Positions 1-12,099 of a stretch of DNA of 64,000 nt are shown here, piece by piece. Position 1 is the first letter of the stretch. Each line of letters begins with the position of its first letter. Origin of the DNA: Microplitis mediator (taxonomy: Eukaryota > Arthropoda > Insecta > Hymenoptera > Braconidae); contig NC_079969.1 in the NCBI RefSeq assembly GCF_029852145.1, positions 24,916,459 to 24,980,458 on the forward strand. Reading direction: 5' to 3'. The position numbers were made by a program, and so were the translations under genes. Under the pieces are notes generated by a model. It ran no database searches. It had not been told where the DNA came from and saw nothing but the letters and a program-made list of their open reading frames with translations.

Positions 1-429
1 TTTTTATTATGAAAAGGGAAGTTTGAATTATTTAATTCATTTATTAAAAAAATAAATAAGCTCTAACAATTATCACTATTTATAGGAACGCGCGTAATAA
101 AGCAAAAATTATATAAGGAATAAATGAAATAAAGAAATAAATAAAATATCTTCCTGTTTAAAAATATTGATTGAAAAGAATTAAAAGTGATGAAATTCGA
201 ATTCTTTTCAATAATTTCAATTGATTTCAATTTTTTTGTTTGTATATATAGATATACAGTTTGCATGGAGTGACCGCTTACTCAATTCTTTTCAATCAAT
301 ATTTTTAATCAGGGCTATGAGAGAAAAATATTTTGGTAAATATTACGAAAAAGTAATTGAATTAGTATAATATTAATAACAGAGGAATAAAATAGTTGTA
401 CTGATTCTTTGTTATAAATAATAAATCAG
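1..429. other. AT-rich sequence, no gene seen
   Basis: Low-complexity AT-rich DNA. Only short chance reading frames are present, with no recognisable domain. A short inverted pair is visible: an ATTCTTTTCAAT-type motif occurs near 200 and again near 285. I see nothing else I can support here. Confidence 0.6.
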
Positions 430-1565
430 AGGTTGCAGTGTATAGCCTTTTTTTTGGCCTTGTACACTTTTGCCTTTTATCTTGCAAACTGCTTCTTTCT
501 CCCTTCTGCCTTCATTGTGCAGCTAGGGCGAAGCTCTAGTGAGCGATAAAATTCCCGTTTTACCGATCACTCGATCTTGTAACCGGGAAATTCAAATTAC
601 ATTCCCTTCATTATATCATTTAAATTTGCCTTGTTAGCCATAGTACGACTGCGCACTCGGCTTCAGAATTTACAATAATTTAGATCCAGTTCTTGTCAAC
701 TGCTTAAGTCAAGATCCTGAGGAAGACTTCAAAGGCGCAAGTCCAAACTATAAAGGGCGTTTTACCAGTGCATAAAAGTTCAGAACGCTTGGCCTCTGCC
801 TCTTTCGTCGGCCAGACACCATACTGGAAGGACTTTCCATTCCATCAGGCCTGGTAGGCCTCAATTTCTGTCACCATCTGGAGATGCCATATTTGGGTTG
901 CGGTGCAACTTACTAAATATCACGAGTACATCGGCCGTATCATTGTCACCTTGGATATGTGAGCTGGACGAGTCTTGGTCGGCGAGAGAGCCCTTATTTA
1001 CCTAGCTTATGGTAAATATTGTATCAAGGGCATTGGAAGGTCATGTTGTTATGGAGGATAGGGTCAGATCGAGCAGGAAGGATGAAAGCCTGGACACCTC
1101 GCCTTGGATTTGGGATCACAAGTGTGCAGTAAGATTATGTCAGTGTACTGTACGCAAGGCAAACCGTTAATTCAAGTATCGTCATTGTAATTAAATTTTC
1201 GGGTAAATTTATATTGTGAGATGTGTGAGAGTGAGTGAGCCTTGTGGGCATGAGTTTGAGTACGCCATTTTGGGCACATGTATATAGAGTGAAGTAGAGT
1301 CCGTTTAATATTGTCAAGATTGAATATTAATATTATAGAGTGAAGTAGATTCTGTTTAATGTTTGGATTTAATAAAATCAATGATTGATTTAATGTTCAT
1401 ATTATAGCCACTGAGTATAGTTAATCAAATTTCTTATCCTTCAATTAATTATTCCTAGTGACCAGGAAGCGGGTTGAGACCTGGCCCTGACAGTTTCATT
1501 GTATATAAGTTAGTCTAGTCAGTCGACTTAGTACCAAGAGGCTGGGTTGACTGTTAATAATTAAA
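430..1565. repeat. GC-richer repeat-like debris, family not identified
   Basis: This stretch is clearly less AT-rich than its surroundings and has no long open frame. That suggests decayed retroelement or other repeat sequence rather than a gene. A 27 bp tract beginning TATAGAGTGAAG occurs at 1283-1309 and again at 1334-1360 (period 51 bp) with a few substitutions, so there is a local tandem duplication. No terminal repeats, polyprotein or primer site could be defended. The repeat assignment rests on base composition and the duplication alone. Confidence 0.3.
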
Positions 1566-1815
1566 AAATCTCTTGGTGGCGCCTGACATGTAATCCTTGC
1601 CAGTCGCCATTGTGATCGTGACTTGGAGGTTTGGGTCACCTAAGCACACCAAAGGGTCTCGGTTATAATCTTCATCCCGCGCCTAACACTCAGATCCTCC
1701 GTTTGAGCCCGACTCGTGGCTAAGCGGTCACCCAACCAAGTAGCAATCATGCTCGATGCTGCTTAACTTTGATGATCACCCGAGCCACACGCGTGCTGAA
1801 CGGCTGCCTCTGCCG
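1566..1815 (-). repeat. 5S rRNA-derived SINE or 5S pseudogene
   Basis: Read on the minus strand, about 1793 down to 1718 strongly resembles the internal control region of eukaryotic 5S rRNA. It has AAGTTAAGCAGC (box A core), then a TACTTGG.TGGGTGACCGC segment (box C core), in the correct order and at about the correct spacing. The outer 5S helix is not preserved: the flanks differ and do not pair as in a 120 nt 5S RNA. Downstream, the unit runs on for about 150 nt of unrelated sequence and ends at a T6 run (plus-strand AAAAAA near 1563-1568), a plausible Pol III terminator. A 5S-like head with an unrelated body is the layout of SINE3-type elements. A plain pseudogene is the alternative, and I see no clear A-rich tail or target duplication. 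Confidence 0.6.
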
Positions 1816-2301
1816 CTTGATTCTTTGCTATATTTACATTCTAAAAATTTTATTGCGAAAAATACTCGTGTAAAAGTTACAAATTGAATCGGAGTCTATT
1901 TATATTCACGACAGTAAATAATGGACTTTTTTCTTTCATTTATACCATGAAAATTAAAAATATTTTTATAGCAAGCGAGCAGAGAAGTTATTGATTAAAT
2001 AAACTATTAGATGTAACTCATGCCGAAGAATACGCCGTTAATTAGCTAAAGTCAGTCTCATAAAATTTTATATCAAAATAAATACTTTTCTGATTGGTTA
2101 AACGAGTGGTTTAATATATATTATATGTTTAAAAAAGACTTTTCTTTAGACTTATTATCAAAGAGTCCTTATTATCAAAGAGTCAGTATGTCACTTTTAA
2201 ATACACGATGTTAACCATTTACTGTATCGATGTAATGAATTTTGTCAATTGAGGATCAGATCGATTATCGGCGATTATTGTTAATAACAGCATTTATATC
2301 A

Positions 2302-2443
2302 TAGTATTGTATAGTGCGTGAAAAAGGATAAAACAAGACGATTTTAGACGAGGGTGAAGTTGACTGTTCGAGCGGAAGGTGAGGGCTGACTTCATCCGAC
2401 ATTTGAAATCGTGTTTTATCCGGTGCCACGCACTATACTATTC
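2302..2443. mobile_element. Short TIR element (MITE), TATAGTGCGTG family copy 1
   Basis: The two ends are inverted copies of each other: TATAGTGCGTG, then GGATAAAACA, then an ACGATTT-type block on the left, and the reverse complement on the right ending at about 2443. The core is GC-richer, with GGTGAAGTTGACTGTTCGAG-type sequence. Two related copies lie at 60056-60170 and 60309-60432. There is no coding capacity, so it would depend on a transposase in trans. Confidence 0.6.
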
Positions 2444-4355
2444 CTATTACCTGAATTGATACTGACAATTTTAATGTCTGGAGCTAGTCGAGTTTTGTTG
2501 GTTTTTAAAATGACATAAATATTTAGAGGATTATAATAAACGAATGCGATTCTGACAGGGATGAAATGAAGTCAGGAACTAATTTACCGGGCAAAAACTA
2601 ATAAGTTTATTCCCTAGGGAAGAATCTAATCAGTTTCTACCCACTCAATCACATTGGTCTGAAATTGACTTTTGACAGGTAAACAGACATTGAAACTCGC
2701 AGTTTAAATGCGGATAATATGAAAAATGTATTAAAAATGTCTATACGATATAGTAAAAATCTATATTACATGAGCTTAAAAAATAAAATGTTGGTTTGTC
2801 ATAAATACATTTACATTGTTTTTATGAAACCTCAGCTGCTGAACAATGTAAATATAAAATGGTTGTTATATCAAATTTACACGAGTTACTTTGCATTTCC
2901 CGGGAAATTTACATAACTATTTTTTTCATGGAAAATATAATAAATAAGAATGAAACAAACAGAAAAAAATAAAAGAAAAAATAACAGCCTTCATAATTTA
3001 TAAAGAGCTACGCGGAATTTTCATCGAATATATAAATCATTTTATCAAGATATATTTCTATATATGTTCGCCAGTTCTCAATACAGCCTTAGGAATCGAA
3101 GACACAGCACAACCAGAAGAGAAATAAAATAAATCAAATGAATGAGCGAGTTCGTAAATTTTACATTTTTTTTCCAGTTGTATAATTATGCCATATACAC
3201 ATCAATGCATTAAATAATTATTTTCTTCTACTATTGTTATTTAAAATTGTCAATTAAAATAACGCAGAATGCTTGTAATTAAATTCAAGAGAAAAGTACT
3301 TCATGGTGGAATTCAACCGCCGACTATCTATTTACTGACCGAATGTGCTGTTCGGAAGTTTAATTATATTCTTTGTACAGCTAAATTGTTAAAAGTTATA
3401 AATATTCACATATGTTGTTAGTGTTTTTTTCATTATAATTGACTCATCTAAAATTTAATAGCTCAGATATATGAGTACAATTACAATTAGTTAAAACTCC
3501 AAATTTAGAAGAATTGAAAAAAAAAATTGGATTTTTGAGTATGGGCTTATCAAAAAATTTCATTTATTCCACTAGCAATACTCGTATGAAAATGTATGTA
3601 TACTAACTGTTACCAGTCCACTTCGCTGGGCATTTTTTGAAGTTATATGACTGTATATATATTTTTTTTATTATTGATATCAATATCCGAGTATTAACCG
3701 TTCGAACATCCGTAAATATTCTTATTCTCCTGCACTTTTCTGTATAAAAAAAAGTTGCAAGTAGTAATAACGTAGTATAGAGTCAATTTTGAATTTTTTC
3801 GGCTGGTATAGAGGTATATAAATATATAAATATAGTATGTCAATAAGCTTACTTCACCAACTTCAGTTTTTTCTTTGAATTTCGAAGTTTTGTAACTTTT
3901 TTCTGTCAATTTTATTGAAATCATACAACGAAGTTCTTTAGCAGAGAATTTAACTTTCTACGTATACATGTTTGATGAATTTCAAATAAGTTTTTTTTTT
4001 CTTCAAAATAATCAGTTTTTATCTTTTTCCCCATTGATTATATCAACGTGGTACCCATTACCTTTGTCATAGATTATTTAATTTTATAGAAAAATAAAAC
4101 AGACATGTCTATTGACAAGTTACAAAATCCAGGAGCAAATAGACAAATCTTTTTTTACGTCATTTAAACAAAAAATTTAAAAACTGTGATTAGTGACGAC
4201 TAAAGTTTTTCATTGAAGGCTTACATGTAAAGAGATTTTTTTTTTTTTTTCAACGAAAATAACTAATTTTGTAGAAGTAGCTAAAAAAAAAAGGTTTGAC
4301 TTTCGACACACTTTAGTATACACGTAAATATCTTTAAAAACTGATTAATTGAGTA

Positions 4356-4381
4356 AATAATAATAACAATAGTAATAATAC

Positions 4382-4432
<51 letters not shown>
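4356..4432. repeat. (AAT)n microsatellite
   Basis: A run of TAA/AAT trinucleotides, interrupted a few times by C or G in its left half and nearly perfect in its right half. Confidence 0.95.
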
Positions 4433-4435
<3 letters not shown>

Positions 4436-6162
4436 ATTTAATATTTGTGAAGAAATTTTTTATCATGATAACCTACTCATGAAATGAAGGCTGATAATAT
4501 TATGTATGTTTCGAAATGCGATTCACTCATGCATAATTCCAAATTTGCTGAACAATGCCGTCTAAAATTTAATTAATGTATACGCATATATTTACTTTTC
4601 TCATCACATGCGAAACATTCAAAATTACTGACCAAAAGTTCACCGTTAATTAACTATCTACAATTTATCTACATAGATTTGTTGTTTTTAAATAATACTT
4701 TTTGAAGTTTCTACATCATAAACAGTATTATCATAAAAATAAGTAAAAATTTCATGAGTTAAATTTAAAATTAGATGTTTTCGTAATTACAAGTTTTTTT
4801 ATTTCAACAAAAAAAAAAATAAAATAAAATAAAATAACCTAAAATGAGAGAAATAAATAACATGAAATTAAAGTTAAGTCGCCGGCATACTCAAGCACAC
4901 AAAAGCGTGAAAGCGGTACTTGGTAACTTCCTTGGCAAAATCTTGATCCCACGAGTAAAGTTAACGGACGACGATTAACATAAATTCGTAGAGAACTAAA
5001 TTCAAGAGTCGTAAGTTCGACCACAGAGTTCGTCGCGCGTACCTTACGTTAGTGTACTAATTTTAGTGAATTTCCAAACCAACAGTAACAGATGAGTAGT
5101 TCGTTATGTCTCCTCGTTAGTAACCAAGAACAAGAAAAGAAAATATATATTTAAAATTGTTGGAGAATCCAAAAGTGCAAACTTCAAATACTCATGATAA
5201 TTATTAATATTTTATTTTTTTATCACCATTTTAACCAGATTAGTATTTTAATTATTTTCTTTTATTCCTAATTTTGATAAAAATTTTAAATTATGAATTT
5301 TATTTTTTATTTTTAGTTACATTTTCTCAGTTTAATTTTTATTATTTAATATGTCATATTGTGACTAAGTGTTAACTCATGTCCATTATTATTTAATTAA
5401 ATAAGAATTAAATATTTCCAAGGTAGACATAATTGGAAAGCCGATAGACTTCCTGTCATGTCACTGTTCGACTCTCATAGGTTTCAATTTTATTTAAAGG
5501 GTTGCAAATTGGAATAATATAGCATTTAAAATCAATTTAAGTATATTTTTAAATAAAACATTAAATTCAAAGTCAGTCGGTCACCGGACAGAGACAAAAA
5601 AATCAAAAAATTATAACTCGTCCAACGTCACACCTCAGGTTACCCTAGAAAACGCCGTCGAGACACGAGTCTTATGCCTCGTCATGAGTTTAGACTACTA
5701 GCCACGACAGTGTTCGTGGACATCACTCATCCGCTTTTGTTACTCTGTTGAAGCATTTTTCTTCATCAGAATGACCAAAGTTTTATAAAATATTCGCAAA
5801 ATAAATTAATTATAATTTTTTTTTATTAGAAACCTGATGGGAACGTCAAAAATATTTTTTCAAAATAATTATCACGGAAGAAACTAAAAATAATATTTTT
5901 TTTTAATGACGTCCATAAACAAAAAATGTTAACATTTAATTTCACACTTGTCTGAAAAGTAAAATTACCCGTTATATTGTAAAATTATATAAATATATAA
6001 ATATTGTATAATTTTTAGTCAACATCTACTGCAAACAGTGAAAATATTTACTTCTGCCTAATATGTATAACGCGGTATGAATTATTAATAAATTTGTTTT
6101 ATTTATTTTGCACAATAATAATTCAAAAATACATATTGTGTGTATGAAAATAAAGTAAATTT

Positions 6163-6203
6163 TATATATACATATATATTATATATATATATATATATAT
6201 AAA
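6163..6203. repeat. (TA)n microsatellite
   Basis: A nearly pure TA dinucleotide tract with one early CA interruption. Confidence 0.9.
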
Positions 6204-7639
6204 TAATGCATCTCTGTGAACATGTATAAGTACTTTGGTTTAAAAAAAAAAACCAACTTGGCATGCACGATTTTACGCTGAATCGCACTTTCGAGCTCGA
6301 GGATCGAACAAACAATTCTCTTTGATGTTTAAATGTTCACTGAGTCGAAAGGGTTTTTCTGAGAGAAAACCGTGGTGCATCCAAAAAATTTTTATGGATA
6401 CACAACGAGATAATAAAACAAATGAGACACTGGTTATACGTAAATTAATCCGGTCCTTTTTAGTATAGTCTGCTTACAGAAGAAAAAATATTATAAATAA
6501 ATTAATAAATTTATTAACAGCTACCGAAATTAAATAATCAATATAGAACTTTGTAACTTTTCGTATTTTAAAACACGAATGAGCAAATGATTTATTGATT
6601 ATTGACACTACTTTTTTTGACAGATTCATTGTCGTAATAACTAATGAGAAATATATGGAATCAGTGTACGTGTGAAATAGGAAACGCTTCAATTCTCAAA
6701 TGTCAACGGTATTGGCATGATGTGAAACTATCCATCATGTTTTCAATGAACACGCCATCGGTTCTGACATACATAAAGGATTACCAACAGTATTGCAGAT
6801 CTGTCGTGGTTCAATCACTCGTTAATGATCCTTGATGCATTAATAAAGGTCACAATTCCGCGCATTATCTGTGAAATGTCACGTTCAATTACATTTTTTA
6901 TTTATTTTTCTTTTTTTACAATCAGTTTTATCGCGCGATTAATTAAAGCTCGTACAGTTTTATTTTTCTGTCCAATAACAATTTATTATCGTCAGAAATT
7001 ATTTGTGTTAATCCGATTATTGGAATCAAAATTTCAATGGATGTTGTCGTTTTATAGTCTAAAGAATAATTTCTGATCGTTTTCAAATGGAAATCCGTGT
7101 ATGTGTGATGGATTTTAATTTTTTTTTTAATTACATGGAAACTGTTTTTATATATATTATAAATTTAACAATTCTCTCTTGGCATGAGAAACGCGACATG
7201 ATTATTATAACGAATAAACATGAGTTACTTTGTGTAATTAACATTGACCCCAATGGAAAATTAACATCTGGTGTAGTTACAGTATAGTCGATTTGAGAAA
7301 ATTACGCAATTCAAATCTACATTACTGCTGTCACAATGTTAAAAATTCTGATGTGAACTCAGAGCAAACGTGAACTGAATGCAAAATCAGTGATTGTTAT
7401 TATTATTTACCGGAAACAACAAAATTTTGACCTAATAAGATCTGATAAGATGAACATAGACCTAATTTTTTCAAATTTTAGGGCTACATTGTTATCAACT
7501 CACACAGAGAATTTCCGAGCAAAAATTACCCATAAAGTTTAGTACTGTAAGGACATCGAGTCACTAACTAAACTTTTACCATAGGTTACACACGTGAATT
7601 TGCAGTGTACCTACAGCCAGTCGAAACAAGCTCATTTCA

Positions 7640-7909
7640 ATGGTTACCTGACCGTTGATCTAAAGACGATTGATCCCCGACAATTAATCCTTGCGACGAT
7701 TGATCCGCCGATAAAACATACTCACACGCATATAAATGTGAAAAATTACGCCCTTTTTTCATTAACTTTGTGTGCGTGTAACAAAAAATATACTCATACA
7801 CGAATTTTTCACATTTATATGTGTGTGAGTACATTTTATCGGCGGATCAATCGTCGCAGGGATCAATTGTCGAGGATCAGTTGTCTTTGGGTCATCGGTC
7901 GTGTCACCA
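7640..7909. mobile_element. Foldback element with arms of about 106 bp and internal repeats
   Basis: The left arm (about 7640-7746) and right arm (about 7804-7909) are reverse complements with a few mismatches, around a spacer of about 57 bp. Each arm holds several spaced copies of a GATTGATCC-like motif (for example CGACGATTGATCC and CGACAATTAATCC), which look like subterminal transposase-binding repeats. A 118-codon plus frame crosses the whole element but merely reads through the palindrome and is not credible as protein. No sure target duplication was found, so the superfamily stays open. Confidence 0.7.
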
Positions 7910-8867
7910 ATTTCAACCCAATACTGCAGATAAATTCAGTATTGTCATAATTAAAGTAATTTTTGTTTTTTCAACTCCGGAAATCGGAACCACAGAATGA
8001 ATTCGTGGCAAAAATCTACTTCCGATTTTTTATACTGCAATTTAACAGTACATCCCGTTAAATTTCCATTTCTTCATAGTAATTTGACATAAACATGCCG
8101 ACATAAATAACTGCAGTAATAGACACTACTCTGAATGAAATAATAGAGTAGTTAAAAAAGAGTTGAGGATGAAATACCGGAAGACCTATTTAAATTGCTC
8201 GAACGATATCTAAAAATAAGAAAGACTACTATCCAATAATGTGGGCATATCAATACGAACAAGTCTCAAATAAGTACTTGCTGTCTTACCGGATAAATAA
8301 TGTCACCATTTTAAACGGAAAACAGGAGCGTTCGTTTTTTTAAAGTACTGTACTAACCATTTTTATATAATACTTAAAGATCGCAAGTAACGTCTCGGAT
8401 TTTATCTTAATCGGCCATTATAATAAATACAACTATTTCCATTAGATCGAAATAAATATATACATCTATGTATATACCTATACTATGTATTTATGTCTAT
8501 GTAAAATAAAGATAAAAGTATAATAACTTAGAATAATCGATAAAATATTTTAATACTCGAGAAATTAAAAAAGTTTACCGTGACTTTGGTATTTAATTAA
8601 ATAAAATAAATTATATTAATTATAAATTCGAATATTTTGAATAAATTAACATAGATAATATACGATATTGTAGGATAGCAATATTATTTTATTTATCTGT
8701 TGATGTAGTAAATCCAATTAAATATTTATTATATGCGTGAATATACAAATGAACAAATTTTCATTAATTTATCTACTCACTCATTTACTCTTTTACTCAC
8801 TAATTATTTTTTATTTCTCTTTTCCTCGGTCGTTTGTCTGCTAAAAATAACCCTTTATATTTATGTT

Positions 8868-9045
8868 GTAGGTATAGAATAAGCCCTATAGTCCAGGGAT
8901 CCCGTCGACGAGGCGCCCATTATTGCGTCGCTCGACGACGTTCGCGCGCGACCATCACGATTTATCGCTCAGTTGTTTTATTGGCCTGCCGTTACCAGAG
9001 GTTTCCGCGTACTCCGATATTTGGGTTATCGCTGTGTAGATAACC
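8868..9045. other. GC- and CpG-rich island in AT-rich surroundings
   Basis: About 170 bp with many CG dinucleotides (GTCGACGAGGCGCCC, CGACGACGTTCGCGCGCG and others), directly after a pyrimidine-rich stretch ending TTGTAG that could serve as a 3' splice site. A 69-codon frame spans it but has no recognisable motif. It could be a noncoding or UTR exon, a promoter or enhancer, or part of a GC-rich repeat. Confidence 0.3.
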
Positions 9046-9290
9046 AGGAAAGCATATTTAAAAAGAAATTTTTAAGCCAGTAAAACATTGCTAAAGAGGA
9101 CATTTGTCTGTATGTACATTTGACATTTATATTATTTATGATACTAACTTTTAACAATCATCCCATTAATCATTGCACATTTAAATGTTAACTGATAGTA
9201 TTGTAGGAGAGACGTGGGAGATGCGAGGTACCATTTTTTAAGAAAGAATTCCAAATATATCTTCTTTTCAAGTATTCATTTATCCTCAAA

Positions 9291-9447
9291 AGTTAATTAG
9301 TGAAATTAACTGCAAATCAGTCGATAGTCACTATTTTTGCAGCTATAAATATACCCTTAATTCAACCAGTAGTATATTTATAGCTGATTCCCAGTGAATA
9401 TTCACTTGTTTGAAGTGAATTTTACTGATTCAATTTTAGAGAGTTAA
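9291..9447. mobile_element. MITE, GTGAATATTCAC family copy 1
   Basis: An imperfect palindrome: GCAGCTATAAATATAC on the left side of the centre pairs with GTATATTTATAGCTG on the right. The right half carries CAGTGAATATTCACTTG and ends with ACTGATTCAATTTTAGAGAG. Related elements with the same GTGAATATTCAC block and ACTGATT...GAGAG end lie at 49060-49220 and 61857-62002. No coding capacity. Confidence 0.55.
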
Positions 9448-9450
9448 GTT

Positions 9451-9712
9451 CACCATTTAAATATAGTGGAAACCTAAACATGTAAACATGCAAATAACCT
9501 TCTCAATAAGACAATTTATAGATAAATCGAGAAAAATATAGATAGCCCGAGCTGGGAATCGAACCCAGACCAATTCGGTATCGCGCCGAGTACTCTACCA
9601 GTTGAGCTATCCGGCACTATACTATATTCCGTTCAATTTGATCTATAACTTATTGAGCCACACCCTCTATCGTACGATAATACACCATTTACATATAGTG
9701 GAAACCTAAACA
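9451..9712. repeat. 30 bp direct repeats enclosing a tRNA-like cassette
   Basis: The segment starting CACCATTTAAATATAGTGGA at 9451-9480 recurs at 9683-9712 with a single A-to-C change. Between the copies lie 202 bp that hold the tRNA-like sequence. Nearer in, a short inverted pair flanks the tRNA-like unit: CTCAATAAG..TTATAGAT near 9502-9524 and its complement ATCTATAACTTATTGAG at 9641-9657. The 30 bp repeats are long for a SINE target duplication. They may be a segmental duplication or the ends of a composite element. Confidence 0.65.
9543..9615 (-). tRNA. tRNA-like sequence, probably a tRNA pseudogene or SINE head
   Basis: On the minus strand, 73 nt carry an excellent box A (TAGCTCAACTGG) and an exact box B (GGTTCGATTCC). 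They form a D-arm, an anticodon stem (CTCGG with CCGAA, one mismatch) and a perfect T-arm (CTGGG with CCCAG). The acceptor stem is faulty: the 5' side looks one base short (GCCGGA before T8), and one G-G clash remains when it pairs with CTCGGGC. The anticodon loop reads CGCGATA, so position 33 is G instead of the near-invariant U, and the nominal anticodon CGA is doubtful. Pol III promoter function could survive. Charging as a normal tRNA is unlikely. I favour a tRNA-derived repeat or pseudogene. Confidence 0.55.
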
Positions 9713-9785
9713 TAATTTGGCTTTTAATAGTAATTCATTATTTCCATAATCATCTTCAAGTAATTTGAAATTTTTGGAATTTACT

Positions 9786-9898
9786 TACAATGTTAAAAAT
9801 TGGAAGTGAAACCGGAGTAAATACAGATTTTAGGGGAGTGATTTCGAAGTGCCGTGGATTTTGTTTCAATCCACCTTTACTCTGGTTCGGAGTTTTAG
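9786..9898. mobile_element. Small MITE of the GGAGTGAA / CACTGT group
   Basis: The left end TACAATGTTAAAAATTGG with GGAGTAAA inside mirrors the right side (TTTACTC..CGGAGTTTTAGTA). It abuts the next MITE at the TA at 9899. Relatives with CGGAGTGAATTCGGA-type interiors occur at 27518, 41574 and 49255. Confidence 0.45.
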
Positions 9899-9900
9899 TA

Positions 9901-10066
9901 CACTGTAAAAAAACTGGGGTAAGTCCAGACAGTGTAAGTGTTAACGTGGAATTTCGTTACATCGATTCAACACCGCCAAATTAAGCCGTCTACACCGGTG
10001 ACATTTCATTGAAACACCATGTGGTGTTAAATTGAGTCCATTTTTAACACCACTCTTTTTACAGTG
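9901..10066. mobile_element. TA-flanked MITE with CACTGTAAAAA ends
   Basis: Begins CACTGTAAAAAAACTGGGGT and ends with the inverted form (CACTCTTTTTACAGTG). TA lies directly on both sides (9899-9900 and 10067-10068), the expected duplication for Tc1/mariner-type insertion. The interior has AACACC and CACCGG motifs shared with the 85 bp element at 42622-42706. Confidence 0.65.
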
Positions 10067-12099
10067 TACATGCATCTGAGTAGATTTCAATAGATCAATT
10101 GATATATATGTAGACTTGAAACTTAGAATAAAATCAGATTTGATCGCCTCAGATTGCGGTAAATTTGAATCTCTTTTTTTTATACGGAATCAAAAATCTA
10201 ATCAGATTCGTCATTTAGCTGAATAATATTTAATACTATTCTTATGAACATACTTGTGTAAACTAAAGTTGTATACTCAAAATCTATATCCAAGCAGAAA
10301 GGATATGTAAATAACTATCTGTCTGTCAGACTGTCTGTCTGTTTAGATGGTTTAGGATTCATGCCTTACTCTAGTGTCTGACATGCACAAGACAACACTA
10401 CTACCGAGATTGTGCAATGGGTGTTCACGCTCTTAGCAAGAGAGCACAATTGTTCTGGTTGTAAAGATTTAAGAGTCATGCTTTTTTTTATTGTTTTTTT
10501 TTTTTTTTTTTTTTTGTCATAGGATTATTAATGTGAGAGGCGGATTGTTGAGCTTAAAAGCGTTTCGAGTAATGTCAAGGCAAGAATAATTTGTTTAACT
10601 TAAATTTTTTACCGAGACATGTCCTTTAGTTTTTTTTTTTATTTTATTACTTTTTATTCTTTCTATTTCAGTTTCAATATGTATAATAATATTTAATGCA
10701 TCATAAATTATCCGTAATTCAGGGAAATCGAGCAAATAACAATGCATTTAAAAAAAAAAATTGTGTTTTATAATATACATTTACTATATTTAGACGAAAA
10801 TGGAAGCAAAATTACTAGTAAAAAAAAAAGTATTTTTTAATGACAATAAGTAAAATTTGTCCAAAAGAAAAAGTTTGGTAAAATGAAGACATTAAGGAAA
10901 ATCTGACTTTTTCTTGTCCCAATGTGACAAATGATAAATTTTTTGTTTATTGTTATTAAAGTAAACAAGTTTTCACCTGTTATAAAAAGAAATTTTTTTT
11001 TTCACTTTTGGAAAAATTAGAGTAAACTGACCTCGAAAAAAAAATCATATCTTTAACTAAGTTTGTATGAATTTAAGTGAACATATAACGTCTAATACAC
11101 TTCTAGAGTAAAACGATCGATGAATGGACATTTTCGAAAGAAATTAATAAAAAATAGTTTTGAAGTATGCTTAAAAAATTTGCGGTGTGAACGCGGAGTG
11201 AACACATTTTTTTTATAACGTTCTGAAGCCTGTTTTGAAACTGAAATTTTTAATTTTTACAATTTGACAATTACATATTTTCTTTAGCATAGATCTCTAC
11301 AGATCTACATAGTCCTCACTGATAAGTTAAGTTTGAGTAAAATATCGTATTTTATGACTTCATAGACCCGATGATTTTTTTTCCCAAGGGTTTATTTTGT
11401 TTTAATCCAAGTATGAAGATAATATGAAAACATATATGTATGCATATTTTAGTAGTAAATATAGTAACAGCAATATCAGATAGTAGTATCAGATAATTTT
11501 CAGGTTGCAAACATAGCGAGAAACTGCATAATCGTCGCTTCCAAGTGGCAATAGAGTGGTTGAACTGCGCGTGACTCGTTGGACCGCATGACCCATTAGG
11601 CAATGAGCGTTCACGCGTTCCATGACTATATGTACTCTACGATAATCGTACGTATTAGCCTGCCAATAACATTAGCCCGTATACATTAGTGCCCACTCAT
11701 CCTTTTGCTAAATTTATAAACACTATTCCTGCGCAAGCTCGACACTTATTTAAATATTATTATGTGATTATGCATATCTATAAATGCGTGCTACAGACAT
11801 TTTCAACGAAAAAAACAATTGTCATTACATAACTTGTAATGATAATTGGATTTTAAATACTTAGAGAGAAAAATAAGCCTTTTAATTTTTTGATTTAATA
11901 AAATTTTGAAAGGCTGCTATAGTCTTTATGGCGCGGATTGGGCCAGTTAAAATTTTTTAGATTATAAATTATTATATGATAATTCAGGTCCAATTAATAG
12001 TCAATTGTATGATGGACCAGCCATAGCCGACGCAACATTTATTAATGATTATGCAAATGACTTATCGGAGTTGGCAATAATTTTTTGAAAAAATTTTTT
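10067..12099. other. AT-rich sequence, no gene supported
   Basis: Contains a long T run near 10493-10515, many A/T homopolymers, and a fragment near 11176-11210 (TTGCGGTGTGAACGCGGAGTG) that resembles the interior of the CACTGT-ended MITE family without a matching second end. A GC-richer patch at about 11510-11700 has an 83-codon minus frame with no recognisable motif. Confidence 0.5.

Larger units (their letters stand above)
2444..7639. other. AT-rich intergenic or intronic sequence, no gene supported
   Basis: No frame here has recognisable homology. Two patches, about 4866-5045 and 5570-5760, are GC-richer and could be conserved noncoding DNA or remnants. The first has a 61-codon minus frame that I do not recognise. 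The remainder is homopolymer-rich, with microsatellites listed separately. Confidence 0.5.

Noticed and set aside
1575..1591. TGGTGGCGCCTGACATG as an LTR primer binding site
   Set aside because: The sequence fits better as the tail of the minus-strand 5S-headed unit. No LTR-like TG...CA segment ends next to it.
7594..7950. 118-codon plus frame
   Set aside because: It spans a foldback element, and the opposite strand also has an open frame across the same palindrome. No domain was recognised.
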